Below are positions 38,002 to 50,890 of a stretch of DNA of 64,000 nt, one piece after another. This DNA comes from Wolfiporia cocos. Taxonomy: Eukaryota; Basidiomycota; Agaricomycetes; Polyporales; Phaeolaceae. The notes under the pieces were generated by a model. The model searched no databases, had not been told where the DNA came from, and saw nothing but the letters and a program-made list of their open reading frames with translations. Position 1 is the stretch's first letter. Each line of letters starts with the position of its first letter. The stretch lies in NCBI GenBank assembly GCA_029448655.1, contig JACCLO010000004.1, positions 4,712,001 through 4,776,000 of the forward strand, given 5' to 3'. Position numbers and translations under genes: made by a program.

Positions 38002-38600
38002 TCTTGATGCTGCTAAGATAGTAGTGTGTTGTCAGATGCTAACCAGGCTCGCTATTCGTGGTACATATGGATTCGATGATTGTCTGTTTTCCTGAGTGTA
38101 CGGCGGTGTGGCACTATTGACTTACAATGTATCTCATTGAGATACAGCGCTTTGACACAGGCCAGTAGCGAAAGATTGGTGAATGCCGCAACGTTGCGAG
38201 GAACATTATAAGCCTTACATATGTTCGATCCGATGACGACAAACCACGTCACAAGCCGAGTTCCACGTCGCGGCCACGTACATACTTACCTTGGAACGTT
38301 GGATGTACACGTATGTTCAGTTCGCAGGGACGAGCATACGTAAGATGTTTACTTCCACAGCATATAATGATGCGCATACTAATACAGAGAGTGCTAGGAA
38401 CAACCAGACAGTGCGGCGGCGGAGAAGCTCGCAGGCCTCCGTGGCAGGCGGGGTGCTTGTATGTCAATAGGATGTTCGGAAGTACGGACTGCTTCACAAG
38501 GAAAAGAAAGACAACGGCGAAACCCCACCCAACATCGCGAACACCAAGACTACACATGTTGAGAGAATGAAGAAGGCTGCATGTACAATAACATGCGAGC

Positions 38601-40539
38601 TTAGTGCTGCGACCAGTTAATCGCGTTGATGTCAATGCCCTCCTGGACCATCTCCCACAATGGGCTGTAAGCAGACGCTTAGCATGTGTTAGAGGACAAG
38701 ACAAAGGGAGGAGAGCGCACCTCATGTCACGCAGTCTCTGGACAACCGAGACGATCTTGTCAACGACGTAGTCAATCTCCTCCTCCGTCGTGAAGCGGCC
38801 CATACCGAACCGGAGGGACGAGTGCGCCATGTCCTCTGCGGCACCAAGGGCACGGAGCACATATGACGGCTCAAGCGATGCAGACGTGCACGCGCTTCCG
38901 GAGGAGAGCGCGATGTCCTTGAGCGCCATGAGGAGGGACTCGCCTTCGACGTACGCGAAGCTGAGGTTGACGCATCCGGGGTAGCCGTTGACATCACCAT
39001 TCCGGACGACGTGGTCCACCTTCGCGTTAATGCCGGCGATGAGACGATCCGAGAGCTCCTTGACACGGGCATGATCGCGCTGCAAGGGGGTTCCGAATGG
39101 TCAGCATCACATGCAGATAGACTATAATTCCGAATGGATGCGGTTTGATCAACGCTAACTCAGTACCCCTGCACGATGCGTCTCGGCTAGGCCGGCGCTG
39201 GAACAAGTCCAGAATCTTCCGCGAAGCTCATAGTATCGTATATATAAAAATGTGCAAATATCATCAACGCCCCCAAAGAGAGCTGCACTCACCGCCATCT
39301 CTTGCTTTGCAATCCGCGCTGCCTCACCAAGACCGACGACAAGCGCCGTCGCGAGCGTGCCGCTCCTCAGACCACGCTCCTGTCCACCACCATTTATGAT
39401 TGGCTCGAGACGGACACGGGGCCGCCGACGGACGTATGCGGCACCGATACCCTTCGGGCCGTAGATCTTGTGTCCGGAAATACTGAGCAGGTCAATGTTC
39501 GCCTCGTTCACGTCGATCGGGATTTTGCCGGCCGCCTGCGCGGCATCGGTATGGAAATGCACTCCGCGGTGCTTACGCACGAGCGCGCCAATCTCCTTGA
39601 TGGGCTGAATGACACCCGTCTCGTTGTTTACGGTCATGATCGACACAAGAGAAGTGTCCGGACGGATGGCGGCCTCGAGTTCGGCAAGATCGATGATGCC
39701 GTTCTTTTGCACGGACAGGTATGTCACATCGAAGCCCTCTTCCTGCAGCTTGCGGCAGGAGTCAAGCACGCACTTGTGCTCCTGTACAAAGGTTAGCTCC
39801 AACTTGCGCACATGGCGGCAATGTGTTACTGACTGTTTGAGTTGTAATAACGTGCTTCTTCCGGTCCTTATGGAACCGTGCGACACCCTTGATCGCCATG
39901 TTGTTTGTTTCCGTTGCGCCAGACGTAAAGACAACGTCCTTCGGGTCTGCACCAATGAGATCTGCGACACGCTGTTTCCTGCGAGTTAGCATGCCGTGCT
40001 CCACAGCTTACAAACTGACACACGTGCCTCGCGCGCATCCTCAACGGCCTTTTCTGCCTCCCAGCCGTAGGCATGGGTTCGACTATGTGGGTTACCGTAC
40101 TGGTCGGTGAGATATGGGAGCATCGCGTCGAGCACCCGCGGGTCGACCGGCGTCGTAGCCTACGAGCTGGCGTGAGTGCCCGCTCCACTCGAAAACGCCT
40201 GGGAACATACCTGCATGTCGAGGTAGATGGGTCGGACTTTCTCGCCGAGAGCATCCTCGCGGCGAGGAGTCTCGAGCTTGAATCCGAGCATGTCTGCGAG
40301 CGGCAGAGAATGTCAGCCGGATGTCCCCGTCGCGACGCTGGCGCCAGCTCACCTGCCCGCGGCGTGAAATGTTCGTCTCCCTCGTACGAAGACGGCACTT
40401 CGACTACGCTGGCCCGATCCGCACCCGACGGCTGCACGAGCGTGCGGCGTGCATTCTTGAGGGCAGCCCTCGAGACCGACGACTTGAGCGCAGAGCGCGA
40501 GACGGCCTTGCTCGCCTGCGAGGATACCCGGGAGAACAT
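38601..40539 (-). CDS. NFS1: Cysteine desulfurase, mitochondrial
   Basis: Nfs1, the PLP enzyme that takes sulfur from cysteine for Fe-S cluster assembly and tRNA thiolation. Start ATG 40539 with an Arg/Ser-rich presequence ([20 protein letters not shown]), consistent with mitochondrial import. Spliced exons give [109 protein letters not shown] and [20 protein letters not shown] (PLP Lys). [20 protein letters not shown] carries the active Cys loop. The C-terminus [13 protein letters not shown] stops at 38601. All catalytic residues present. It diverges from the SR-protein gene with 320 bp between ATGs. Confidence 0.97.
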
Positions 40540-40859
40540 GGTGGTGGTAGATTAGGAAGAAAGCGGAGGTTATCAGATAAGTAGTGGGCGTTGAGTCGTG
40601 CGGAACGCCGGATGCGCATGCTGATTGGTCAGGCGGCCGATGATTCGTACTCCGGCCGACGCCATTCGTCGTCCCCTGAGGTCTAGCGGCCACCAGACCC
40701 CGCCCCAGTCTTAGACTCTGCCTATCTCCAGCTTCCTGTTCGTAATCAATTGCTTGCCTCTTTTGGGCACAGCGCCTCGTGTTGCGCACGGACCAGCCCG
40801 TTCTGCCCATTAGAACTCAGCCGGCAACGCGAACCTTATACACTCTCACCCCAACCACC

Positions 40860-42207
40860 ATGGCCCGTCGTCTCTATCTCGGCAGTAATGCATTTTACCA
40901 TTCCCTCGAGCTCGATTGGTTGTAGCTCACCTACGCCATAGGGCTCCCCCCGGACGCGCGCGCGGAAGACGTCTCCAAGTTCTTTGACGGCTATGGCCGC
41001 ATCGTGGATTGCCGCGTCATGACTGGCTTTGGCTTCGTCGAGTTCGAGAGCTCCAGGGATGCTGAGGACGCGGTCCACCACTTCAACGGCAAGAGCTTCA
41101 TGGGTGCCAAGTATGACTGGAAAGACGCTCAATCGCTCGCCTGTCGTCGCTGACGTGTCCCTAGTATTGTTGTTGAATTTGCCAAGGAAAGCCGCCCGCG
41201 CAGGGACGTGTACGAGGCCGACCGTGCTCCCCGCGCTAGGCGTCCGCCCGGGTTCCGTCTGATTGTCTCAGGCATCTCTCGCGATACCAGCTGGCAGGTG
41301 AGAGCTCCCCGCACAAACTCGCTTTCATTCGACCCGGTCGCCTCGTTTTGCGAATTGTGGCCACCAAGACGCGCACGTGTCGAGCCTGTCTCTCCGGAGC
41401 CTTTTGCATTCTCGCTATGAATCCCGGTCGATGGCGAATGAAACCTGGGACCTAACGTGACGCCACAAACCTCCAGGACCTCAAAGACTTTGGTCGTGAA
41501 GCCGGCAGCGTCTCCTACGCCGATATCGACCGCGATGTCCCCGGCGAAGGGTGCGCATGGCTGATTTCTCTATGGTCTTTATGCTGATGGTGTGGGCATG
41601 CAGTATTCTCGAGTATCTGTCTCGGGACGATGCCGAACGAGCAGTGAAGGAGCTCGATGGCAAGGATCTTCGCGGACAACCTGTCCGTGTGAGCTTGGAT
41701 ACTGAAGTAAGACCTGCACACGTTGGCAAGAAGGTACATTCTAATAACGCGTACCAGCGTGCTGGTCCTGACAACTATCGTCGTGACACTCGCCGTGATG
41801 ACCGTCGTGACGACCGCTATGGCCATGGCCGGGACGACCGTTACGGCCGGGATGATCGCTATGGCCGGGACGACCGCTATGCAAGAGAGGACCGCTTCCC
41901 CAAGGACGACCGCTACGGCGATCGCAAGGACGACCGCGCTCCTTATCGCCGTGAACGCTCCAGGTCTCCTCGACGCAGCGACCATGACGATCGTCGGGCC
42001 CCCAGGTCTCCCCCTCCCCGGAGGGACACTGATGAGAGAAGGCCTGTAGGGTACGATGACCGGCGGGGTGGCTATTATGATGATCGTCGAGGTCCTGACC
42101 CATACTATGATCGTCGTAGGGATGAGAAAAAACGCGACGAGAAGGATGACCGGTATGACGACAGGCCGCCGAGGCATGCCAATGGGGAAAGCGGATGGGC
42201 GCGTTAA
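40860..42207 (+). CDS. SR-type splicing factor with two RRMs and an Asp/Arg-rich tail
   Basis: RNA-binding protein of the SRSF family. ATG 40860; the first exon is only 25 nt (MARRLYLG) and joins at 40942 to give RLPPDARAEDVSKFFDGYGR, FGFVEFESSRDAEDAVHHFN (RRM1, RNP motifs) and, after an intron, VEFAKESRPRRDVYEAD. RRM2 begins RLIVSGISRDTSWQDLKDFG and includes GSVSYADIDRD and ILEYLSRDDAERAVKELDGK, DLRGQPVRVSLD. The tail (about 41760-42204) is full of RDDRY, DDR and some RSRSPRR repeats rather than pure RS dipeptides. A tandem GRDDRY block lies at 41827-41880. Nuclear, splicing and mRNA-export roles are inferred from family. Divergent from NFS1. Confidence 0.9.
41827..41880 (+). repeat. 18-bp tandem repeat (GRDDRY x3) in the SR-protein gene
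   Basis: Three 18-bp units, 41827-41844, 41845-41862 and 41863-41880, each encode GRDDRY. They differ mainly at synonymous third positions (for example GAC/GAT, CGT/CGC, TAC/TAT). The block sits at the start of the charged tail. Confidence 0.85.
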
Positions 42208-42951
42208 GGAGGCCATGACATTCCGGGTGTCGTCCCTTTGCTAGGATCCGTTTTGCTAGGTGGACCGCGAAAGGTTTCGTCCCCAAAGGCGTTTGGACAT
42301 GCTCTCGATAGGAAACTGTATTGGACCGCGCATCGTGTACTTCAGGTTGGGTTATCCTGCGTTGGTTCGCTGGATCGTTCGCACTGGTCCCGCCCAGGTC
42401 CGCCTGAGGATTTCCAATGTTGCGATGGCGCGAGGTGTGGCGTGGCAAGACTCAAGCATACGGAGACTGGGAGTGCCGCTTCGGACGCAGGTCTGGCGTG
42501 ATTGATCATCAAGTCTGCGCAAGTCCAAGTCCGCACCGTCGACGAAGACATTCCCAGAGCATCCGAGCGTTCGAGACGCGCGTGCAGTCAAGAAGGCTCG
42601 TCTTGCGCTCAATGCTACGAGGCGCTTTCTGAGACAGTGGCCAATCATGGTGGACCCATTCCTATCTCCCATCAGTGCAAGGTGTCCACGTTGCAGCAAG
42701 TCTACCAGTGGTGTTGGCGCGATTTCGCTTGTATGTTCGCGCTAGGAACTGGCGGACCGTGTCCAAGATGGCCAATCCCGTTTCGAGGTTATGTGTGCAC
42801 TTGCGGGTCCACTCGTCAGGAACTTCATGCGAGCCCATGTGTAGCTGTCGTTATCTTGCTTCTGTTGACAATTACTCATGTCGCTCACTCTCCTGTCCGT
42901 CTACGAGTACACGATGTAATATATCTCGTTTCTCTCAAACACACGGATTCG
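42208..42951. other. Convergent intergenic region
   Basis: 3' flanks of the SR-protein (+) and tubulin-cofactor (-) genes. Overlapping short frames occur on both strands without motifs; nothing else visible. Confidence 0.4.
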
Positions 42952-45316
42952 TTACGCTGCATCGATATACACCAGCATCTCAGCACCGCCCTCGACGCCC
43001 CACCATTCGAGGTCGTGGTTGTCTTCACTGGATACCTCTGCAAGACTGTCATCTGGCATTTTGAGCCATAGCCTCATAGACATCTGCTGTGCCTTCGGAA
43101 CCTTCAGAGCCTTGAAGACCTTCATGCGGAACGTCCGCGTCGACATACTCGGCAGCACACGCAATGCAGTCGGTTCAGTTGTCATCAATATTTTGCCACT
43201 GGGGTCGGGCGGTGAGGGCGCTGTATATCGGTGCATCTTGACCTCTGCGGCGGACGGGCCAGCACCGTGAGCTTCGCATCAGTTTCGGTCTGGCTATGGC
43301 CACGTACCAATGAGTCGACTGCTGAGCGTATCATGACGTGCCTGAGCGGCCGGAGGTTCAATGTCCGGACTGCCGTGCTCTGTGCGGGACGCGGGCACGC
43401 GAGGGCGTCGGCGGTACAGGCGGCCAGAAGGCGGGATAATACGCAAGGCGGGTTATAGAATTCATTCACGTGGCGGTCGGCATTAGGTGCGAGCGCTGCT
43501 CCATGCACGAACAGAAGAGCACGCACTGATACACAGCGCCTTGAGGTGCGGGTGCTCCCGCTCTCGTGCTGCGGCGTCGGGCGATCCGTGGCGGCTGACG
43601 TGTGAGATGTAGAACAGCTCGCTGTCTGTCCGCTCCCTTGTGGAGATCTGTGGGCGCGGAGTGTTCCAGTGAGTAGTCAGTGACGGGCGGGTGTTATTAG
43701 ATAGGTGCGCGCACGGGTGCGGCGTCGAGCGTCCGGAGCGAGGCGATTCTGGCAATCGCGAATTGCCTTGAATGCTTGCCCAGTTCTGGATCTAGAGGTT
43801 GATACATCGTTTCAACGATGGATGATCATCCTGAAATCAATGCAACTGCGGCTGGTGTACCTTCGACGAGTGGGTTGCCAGTCAAGGACAGCGACTCCAG
43901 CGCAGGGCACCAAGATGGTATTGCATCGATGTCGCTCCACACGTGGAGGCGGTTGCAGGAGAGGGAGAGGTGTTTGAGGTTCACTAGCGCGGCCTCTGAT
44001 ACAGCGTCAGTAAGAGGTTCAATGGTTTTGATACAGTTTGATGTTAGGATCAGACGTCGTAAGCTTCATATCGGCGTCAGTCAGAATCGGCGCGCAAATT
44101 GAGTAACAAACCCCGGATATGACCGCAGACCAGCGCATATTGTGCGCCAGCTATGAAGGGCGTTGCCGTCGAGGTTCAGTTCTACGAGCGTATCCATCCC
44201 GCTCTGCGCGCCCAAACGATTGCCGTGAGACAAGTGTTGCAGGCGGTTGTAGCCCATCTCAACAGATCGGAGTACAGGCATATACTTGATGATTGCCTCC
44301 ATCTCCTCCCAGGTGGTCAAGGTAGCGTTGAGCTGCAGCTCTTGCAGATCGCAAAAGGCCGATTGACTATAGCTGATACCTTGTAGAGGTGACAACCGAT
44401 TTTGACTACAATTCAGCAATTGATGAGGATGATGTTTTGCTTCACCAAGTGAAACAATTGATGTAGCACGTACTTAAGCGCAAGTCGTTGGAGCTGCGGC
44501 AGCTGAGATGCGATCGAGGCAACCATATCCCACGAGGGCAGTAGATTCCTTGACAAATCCAGCCCACGGATTCCTGTGAACAACACGGCCTGAGTCAGCG
44601 AAAAGACAATGTCGCGCCACCATCATGAATTGACAACTCGGCGCGCCCTTCGCATTCGAAATGATAGCTTAGTTGAGCTGCATCGTTCGCCAGGATAGGA
44701 TGCGCAATCTCACCGTTGGAACCGACCATATCGCTAAAATGACTCGTATGACATTTCATAACAGACGGCGCACGAGCTATCAACGGGACAGAATTGCTTA
44801 CCAGGGCACGTCTTTTCAATCGCCCCTGGTGGATCGGCGTACGCGACGTTCTCACCGTCCAGGCTCACTTCGCGTAGTCGTTCCAAATGGGATAGCTTGC
44901 TTCTGATCTTGTCCAGCCCAACCACCTCTACCTCTATTGCGCCATTAGAGGATCCCAGTATGACCGTCTCTACTGAGCCGTGTATCTCCTCAATGTATTT
45001 TGAGACCAACGCTGTGAGGAATGACCGGCCATACGTGGTTGTAGACGCGGGGCGTATGAATGAGCCGGCATTCGGCACGCTGTAGCAGTTGGCGGATAGT
45101 GTCTCCACACGCAACGAGGCGGCCATGCTCTCACATGCAGGAGAAGTATCGCTTTCCGTCCTTCACACCGTCGTGTTTACCGCGCTGCGGGTCGTCCCAT
45201 TCGACTCCGAGCCAGATGCCCGACGCGCTTTCGACCTGTCCCACAAATCTGACCGTACCGAGATGGCCAGAGTGGCAAAGTCGCGTCCCCACTGTCGGCA
45301 GATCGAGCGTAGACAT
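42952..45316 (-). CDS. TBCE: Tubulin-specific chaperone E
   Basis: Tubulin folding cofactor E, which helps assemble and disassemble alpha/beta-tubulin dimers. Start ATG 45316 gives the CAP-Gly domain: MSTLDLPTVGTRLCHSGHLG, TVRFVGQV, SGIWLGVEWDDPQRGKHDG (GKHDG in place of the usual GKNDG) and KDGKRYFSC. The next exon continues GSFIRPAS. Leucine-rich repeats follow: LQELQLNATLTTWEEMEAII, TLVELNLDGNALHSWRTICA, NLKHLSLSCNRLHVWSDIDA and ALESLSLTGNPLVE. Then IASLRTLDAAPV, RERTDSELFYISHVSRHG, and a C-terminal ubiquitin-like domain, STRTFRMKVFKALKVPKAQQ ... GAEMLVYIDAA, with the stop at 42952. This is the full CAP-Gly/LRR/UBL order of TBCE/Pac2. Divergent from HIBCH with 235 bp between ATGs. Confidence 0.93.
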
Positions 45317-45550
45317 AGCGCGTGTATTTGGCAGTATCGACGACTATAGTAGAGAGTGCATGCACGCGACGGTGGTCGTCGCGGTCTGAAGACGCTACTC
45401 GCTCACGTGCGTGTGCACGCGCTAATACGGTGTCCAGCGCAATATTCTCTCTGCGTCACTTCGGTGTACGCGGGTTCCCGCGCGGTCATATAGTAATCCT
45501 CAGCTTACCTGTCGCGCCTGTTCCCAGGTCGGTGGTTGTCTCCATCCCCA

Positions 45551-47421
45551 ATGTTCTCGAGGAGCATCTGTCTCGGGAGAATGACGCGCCCTAGTCGTGC
45601 AGCAATCCAGCGGACGGCGGCGATACAGCGGCACATGTCCGCGAGCGCGAAGGTCAAGACCTCCTCTGACGAGGTGAGTCTTGGCCGAGAATACTTCCGG
45701 CGGTGGCGGCCTGACACACGGAGTGGAGGCCCCGGTGCTGTTCAAGTCAGATGGATGTCTGCGACAATACGTCCTGAACAGGCCGTTGAAGCTGAATGCC
45801 CTGAACGAGGAGATGCTGAACATTCTGAGGCCAAAGATAGAGGTGCGGCGCAACGCTGTTTGGTATAGGCTATGGTGCTCATATGCCTGTGCCTACAGGA
45901 ATGGAGTCAGGGTAAACTGCCTGGCATAATCGTGGGCACGGGTGTCGGTCGGGGATTTTGCGCCGGAGGTGATGTCGCGAGTAAGTGGATACTTTGTGGA
46001 CGCCAGAAATGCAACTCAAGTTTGCAGCCGTCGTACTGGATGCCGCTAACCCTGACACACTTCCAAAGGCCGTGGGCTTCTTCCACCGCGAGTGAGTCCC
46101 TGGCTCACATATTTGCCACTGTGTTCACGCTTCGTAGGTTTGAAATGGATTACATTTTGGCTGCGATGCCGAAACCGTATGTTGCTGTGATGGATGGCAT
46201 TACCAGTGCGTCTGGGATTTTCATACTTTATTGGACAAGGCTCTGACATTTGTCAAAACAAGTGGGTGGCGGTGTTGGTCTGGCCGTCAATGCCCCCTTC
46301 CGGATAGCTACCGAAAACACGGTATTCGCCATGCCGGAGACGAAGATCGGGTACTGTCCCGATGTCGGGGCAAGCTACTTCCTGCCCCGTGTTGACGGTG
46401 AAATCGGGACATATTTGTCACTTACATCGGAAACACTGAAGGGCAGAGCGGTCTAGTGAGCTCCCATGGCATCATGATGCTGTTGGAGGGGCTGACAATT
46501 CGTGGGCAGCGAACATGGCTTCGCTACGCACTTCGTGCCCTCCCGACGAATTCCTGGTCTCCTTGAGCGCATTGCCTCCATGGAAGACCCGACGGGCGAC
46601 CAACTTGACCGTCTGATCAGCGAACACTCTGCAGACCAGCTCCCACAGGGCCTTGACAGCCCTCTTGTCGGCGCGACACGTGTTGCGCTCGACGCCGCGT
46701 TCGGACACGATACGGTTGAAGAGATCTTGACCGATCTCAACAAAATTGCCCAGGACAACGCGAAGAACGACGACGTGCGCGCGTGGGCGAAGCAGACATT
46801 CGAGACGCTGCACCTCCGTAGCCCCACCAGTCTGAAGGTGGCGCTTGCTGCAGTCCGCAGGGGCAAGAGCATGACGCTGCTCGAGGCCCTCCAGATGGAG
46901 GTCAACATAGCGACCGCATTCTGCGTAAGCATTCGTGCAGACCGGGAGCATCACATTTTCTAAGAATGTTTCAGCATGGGGCATCTCCCGACTTCCGCAC
47001 GGGCGTGGACCACGTCCTCATCACAAAGGTCAAAGATCAGCCCCGGCCCAGGTGGTCACCAGGGTCGGTGGAGGAAGTTCCAGCCGAGTTCATCGAACGA
47101 GAATTCTTCACCAACTACACCCCCGAGCAGTCCACGGCACCGCGGCTGCAGGTACCCGAGTGGCTTGCGGGTCACACGAAGCTCATCAGCCCGATGCAAT
47201 ACGCGCTCCCCTCGGAAGAGGAGATCCGGCACATGGTCGACGGCAGCCACGCGAGCAGCGGGAGCACCGCGCTCACGCTGGACGAGGTGGTGGCGAAGTT
47301 CGTCGCGCTCAAGAACGGCAAGGAGGGCGTCAAGGAGAAGGTGCTGGAGGTCGTCGGGCGGCGGTGCTACGAGGACCCCGACAAGCACACCGACAAGAAG
47401 TGGCTGAAGTGGATTCACTGA
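45551..47421 (+). CDS. 3-hydroxyisobutyryl-CoA hydrolase, mitochondrial
   Basis: Crotonase-fold enzyme of valine degradation that releases 3-hydroxyisobutyrate from its CoA ester. ATG 45551 gives an Arg-rich presequence ([20 protein letters not shown]). A 55-nt intron (45674-45728) joins SSDE to [20 protein letters not shown]. Following exons read [100 protein letters not shown] and [33 protein letters not shown]. The catalytic Glu (PET) and Asp (PDVG) are present, as are the FCAGGDV oxyanion loop and the GGGVG turn. Stop TGA ending at 47421. Seven introns; what looks like frame breaks are all resolved by splicing. Confidence 0.94.
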
Positions 47422-48921
47422 GCGGCGCACGACTAGGCGTCGGCCTAACCGTTCGGATGTACTGTTACTGATGGCGTCTAGCTTGTATTCATTCACCTCC
47501 GCGTCTGACTCCGTCCTGGTTCCGCAGCCGTGCGAAATCACCCCACACGGTCGCATCAAGTCGCTACCGCCAACGATGTATCAAATCGTTGCGATCCCCT
47601 CGTGCACGAGACGTGGCCAAACTTCACGACCGACTGAGATGTGCGGGGTCTGGTCTAACTCCGTAAAGATGTTTATCCACGAAAGTCCGCGAGGAATGCT
47701 AGCTGCGACGGAAGCCCGTGACGTGAGCTCCAACTTTGATAATGTCGGATCCCGCGCGCTCGGCTCGAGTCACACATTCGAGACATTGCCAAAATCTGAC
47801 TCGGCGCGAATCATACCTTCCACCACCGGATAGCCTTATTCATCAAATGTTAATCGGTACGAAAAACGACAACAAGAAGCACCATATCGAGAATGTGTAC
47901 GCTGGTTGCACTTGGCTCGAAGATTCACGTGGAGGCTACAGAGCTGTCGCAAGACGTACTGTATAATATGTCAGCAGAGACCAACGACTCGGCTTCAGTC
48001 ATGGGCTGCATAGACGGGATTGGGTCCCGGTCTCAGTTACGTCAGCCTGCGCGGGCAATATGCCCCACCTCTCGTATACAGACAACACAGGTGCATGTTT
48101 GACATTGCTCACCCGGCGCACGTAGCGGGGTGCCCGCTGTGCCAGCGACATGTCAGAGCGGCCGTGCATTCCAGACCGAACAGCTGGATGGACATGCAGT
48201 CTTGCTGTGCAGTGACTGCGTGCCACACTTGGGCACGCCTGAAATGCACGTCGCGCGCTGTCCCACTCGCGGGATGACAAGGGATCGGGATCATTCAAGT
48301 TGTCTCAATCTGTAGTGCCCTGGATTCTGAGTGATTGGCCAGTGCATGCATCATGTTGGTCGCGCCGTGGACCGCAAGGCTGACTTTGATATTGCAGCTC
48401 GGTTTCGGGTGGCGGGCCTCGCGCTCGCGCTCGCACTCGCATAGGCACGATGATACAATGCTCAGGTACGGCGAGGCGGGCTAACGGAATGGCACAAACA
48501 TGGTGTCGGGTGCATCAGTGGCACAGACGTGGCCGTCAGATGTCACACGGAGCCTGCAGATCCTTGTCCGCAATGCACGCAGACGTGTTCAGACTGCACC
48601 GCTGTGCCCCAGGATCAGAATGACCGTCGCGGGACTGGGCCAGCTACGAGACTACTCGACCGTGATCAGAACCTCTGTGTCTCAGCCTCCCAGGAACCCA
48701 GCCATGTGGCTGTACCTAGATCGCACGATGGGACGCGACCCGCGGCGACGGTGAGTGATTCAGAGGATCTCGATCATCTGTAACGATATGCAGCGCGAGA
48801 CGTTTCCTCAGGAATTCACCACGGAATTCCGGGTTGCTTCTTCGCTGACGTTGTATATAAACCTTTGCCCCGTCGCCGTTGTCAGTCACCCATCTACTCA
48901 CCTCCACTGTCCTATCTCGCT
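47422..48921. other. Intergenic region with TATA box of IDO gene
   Basis: 1.5 kb without a supported gene; plus frames at 47471-47833 and small frames around 48000-48300 lack motifs. TATATAAA at 48854-48861 lies about 61-68 bp before the IDO start and is its likely TATA box. Confidence 0.5.
48854..48861 (+). promoter_or_regulatory. TATA box of the IDO gene
   Basis: TATATAAA ends 60 bp before ATG 48922. The strong match and normal spacing suggest a regulated, TATA-type promoter, unlike most housekeeping genes of the window. Confidence 0.65.
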
Positions 48922-50351
48922 ATGATCCCCTCCCCGGTCCACGCATTGAGCTGGCTATCGTCAGTTGTACAGTCCTCCACCCTCCCCGCCACGGTGCTGG
49001 GTACCAGTATGGTCAGGCCCGTACGTTTTAGCCCACGCGACTACGATGTCGACCCGCGCACCGGGTTCTTCCCATCCGAGCCATTACCTAGGCTACCTGA
49101 ACCATACGGGGTCTGGGAAGACACCTTTGAGGCGGCGCGTTCGGTGGTAACCCTGCGCACCGATGAAAGCGAGGACGCCGTCCGCAAACGAGCTCAAGGG
49201 GAACGGTGGCGGGAGTCCGTAAGACGTGTACGTGTCTATTGTGCCACGCGAGAACCACCTAGCCGACATGTCTTTTTCTCCAGATGGCAGTCCAGACCAC
49301 GGGGAAACTTCGTGGCGACATTCGCTGGCTCCAAAGGGCGCATATGGTGCTCGCGAGCATTATGCACTTTTACGTGCATTCGCTTCCCGCGACCGAGCCC
49401 AACGTTATTCCGAAGGCTGTGGCAATTCCCTTGGTTGATGTCTCCAAAGCATTGGCCATGGCCCCAGTACTTACCTTCGCGGATACGGTGCTTTGGAACT
49501 GGGAGTTCATCGACCCCACCAAGCCGCTTTCGGTCGATAACATGCGCTACGTCAACAACTTCTCGGGAACGGAGGCAGAGAACAACTTCTACCTCTCGTC
49601 GGCAGCGGTTGAACTAAAAGGCGTGGAGATGCTTGAGATTTTCGAGAGATTCATGAATCTGCGCCATGTCACTGAAACCCGCCTGGTCGAAATCATTGGT
49701 GGCGACTTGACGCGACTTTCTAAAACGGTCGGCGAACTCACGAAGATCCTAAACTCCATGAAGGAGTCCGTAGATCCCCCCACATTTTACTTCAGCGTTC
49801 GTCCCTGGTGGGCCGGTTCAACATCGGACCCAGCCCGCCCGTGGATTATGGAAGGCGCCTCCGGTTCCTCCGCCATGGACCTCGGCGGTGCCTCCGCAGG
49901 GCAAAGCTCGGTGATGCATGCGCTGGACATATTCCTCGACATCGACCACAAGCTCCAGACGAAGCGCGTGCCGGCGCCGACGCCCAACAACCGCCGGGCA
50001 GATCGCGGGTTCATGGAGCGCATGCGCCGGTACATGCCGGGACTACATCGGGAGTACCTCGAGCACCTCCGCTCGGTGCGGGAGGTCGTCAGCCAGCACC
50101 CGAGCTTGAAGGGCCCGTACAATGACGCGGTGATGGCGCTCAAGTGCCTGCGGGACGATCACATCAAGATCGTCGCGCTGTACGTAGTCACGAAGTCGAA
50201 TGCCACCCCGCCTCCGCAGTTCAGGAAGCTGTCCGAGGGGGATGTGGCACGCCCTGCGGGCCCTGCGCGCGGTACCGGCGGGAGCGAGGTATCCACGCTT
50301 CTCAAGGCCGGGCGGGACGCGACGCAGCGGGCGTTGCTGAAGGAAAACTAA
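48922..50351 (+). CDS. Indoleamine 2,3-dioxygenase
   Basis: Heme enzyme that opens the tryptophan indole ring to N-formylkynurenine, first step of the kynurenine/NAD route. Two exons: 48922-49227 and 49284-50351, joined by a 56-nt intron with SVRR followed by MAVQTTGKLRGDIRWLQRAH. Visible: PVRFSPRDYDVDPRTGFFPS, LPATEPNVIPKAVAIPLVDV, NWEFIDPTKPLSVDNMRYVN, FSGTEAENNFYLSSAAVELK (IDO core), FYFSVRPWWAG, GGASAGQSSVMHALDIFLDI, and ERMRRYMPGLHREYLEHLRS with the proximal heme His. Then KCLRDDHIKIVALYVVTKS and the C-terminal GTGGSEVSTLLKAGRDAT. The length of about 457 residues is normal for fungal IDO. An obvious signal sequence is absent, as expected for a cytosolic enzyme. Confidence 0.96.
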
Positions 50352-50890
50352 CACGTCTGGACGTGTCCATAGAGCAGTACATTGGCTTCATTGACAGACT
50401 CTCAATTCACACACCTTCTCGTAGCAACCACTTCGGCACTACCACTTTGTAGCTGTAACTATTTCCCGTCATCTCATTACTGTAGCACTAGTATTTATCA
50501 GCAAGTTAACATCATAGCATTGCACGTAACCCACTGTATCACACTCTATAATCACATTCGCCCGTAGTCATCATCTATTGTACTCTAGACACAATATGCA
50601 ATTTAATGTTATATCTACACCATAACGCACATTAGTAACTGGTGTAAGCTCAACAATCGAAGGCTCACGATTCAACCCTGTTCACGAGTCAATGACTTCT
50701 TCCGAATGCAGAAACAGCGTCGACCAAAAGCACTACGGAAGATGAGAAATGCAAAGACGCTCACGAGTTGGTTTCCAGCTCGTGCGAATGAACAAAGAAG
50801 CGCCCAGACGCGTGCTTATGTAATTGACGCGGTACTGATTAACCGCGTCGCGTCGCGTTCTGCTCTCCCGCACCAACCACAACGACAAGC
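50352..50890. other. Intergenic region
   Basis: AT-richer 540 bp between IDO (3' end) and RPA1 (5' end). No gene or repeat visible. Confidence 0.45.

Noticed and set aside
45674..45728. Apparent frameshift in the HIBCH gene
   Set aside because: A 55-nt GT-AG intron restores the frame exactly and gives the expected protein.
47471..47833. 120-codon plus-strand frame between HIBCH and IDO
   Set aside because: No homology-like motif and no codon-bias support.
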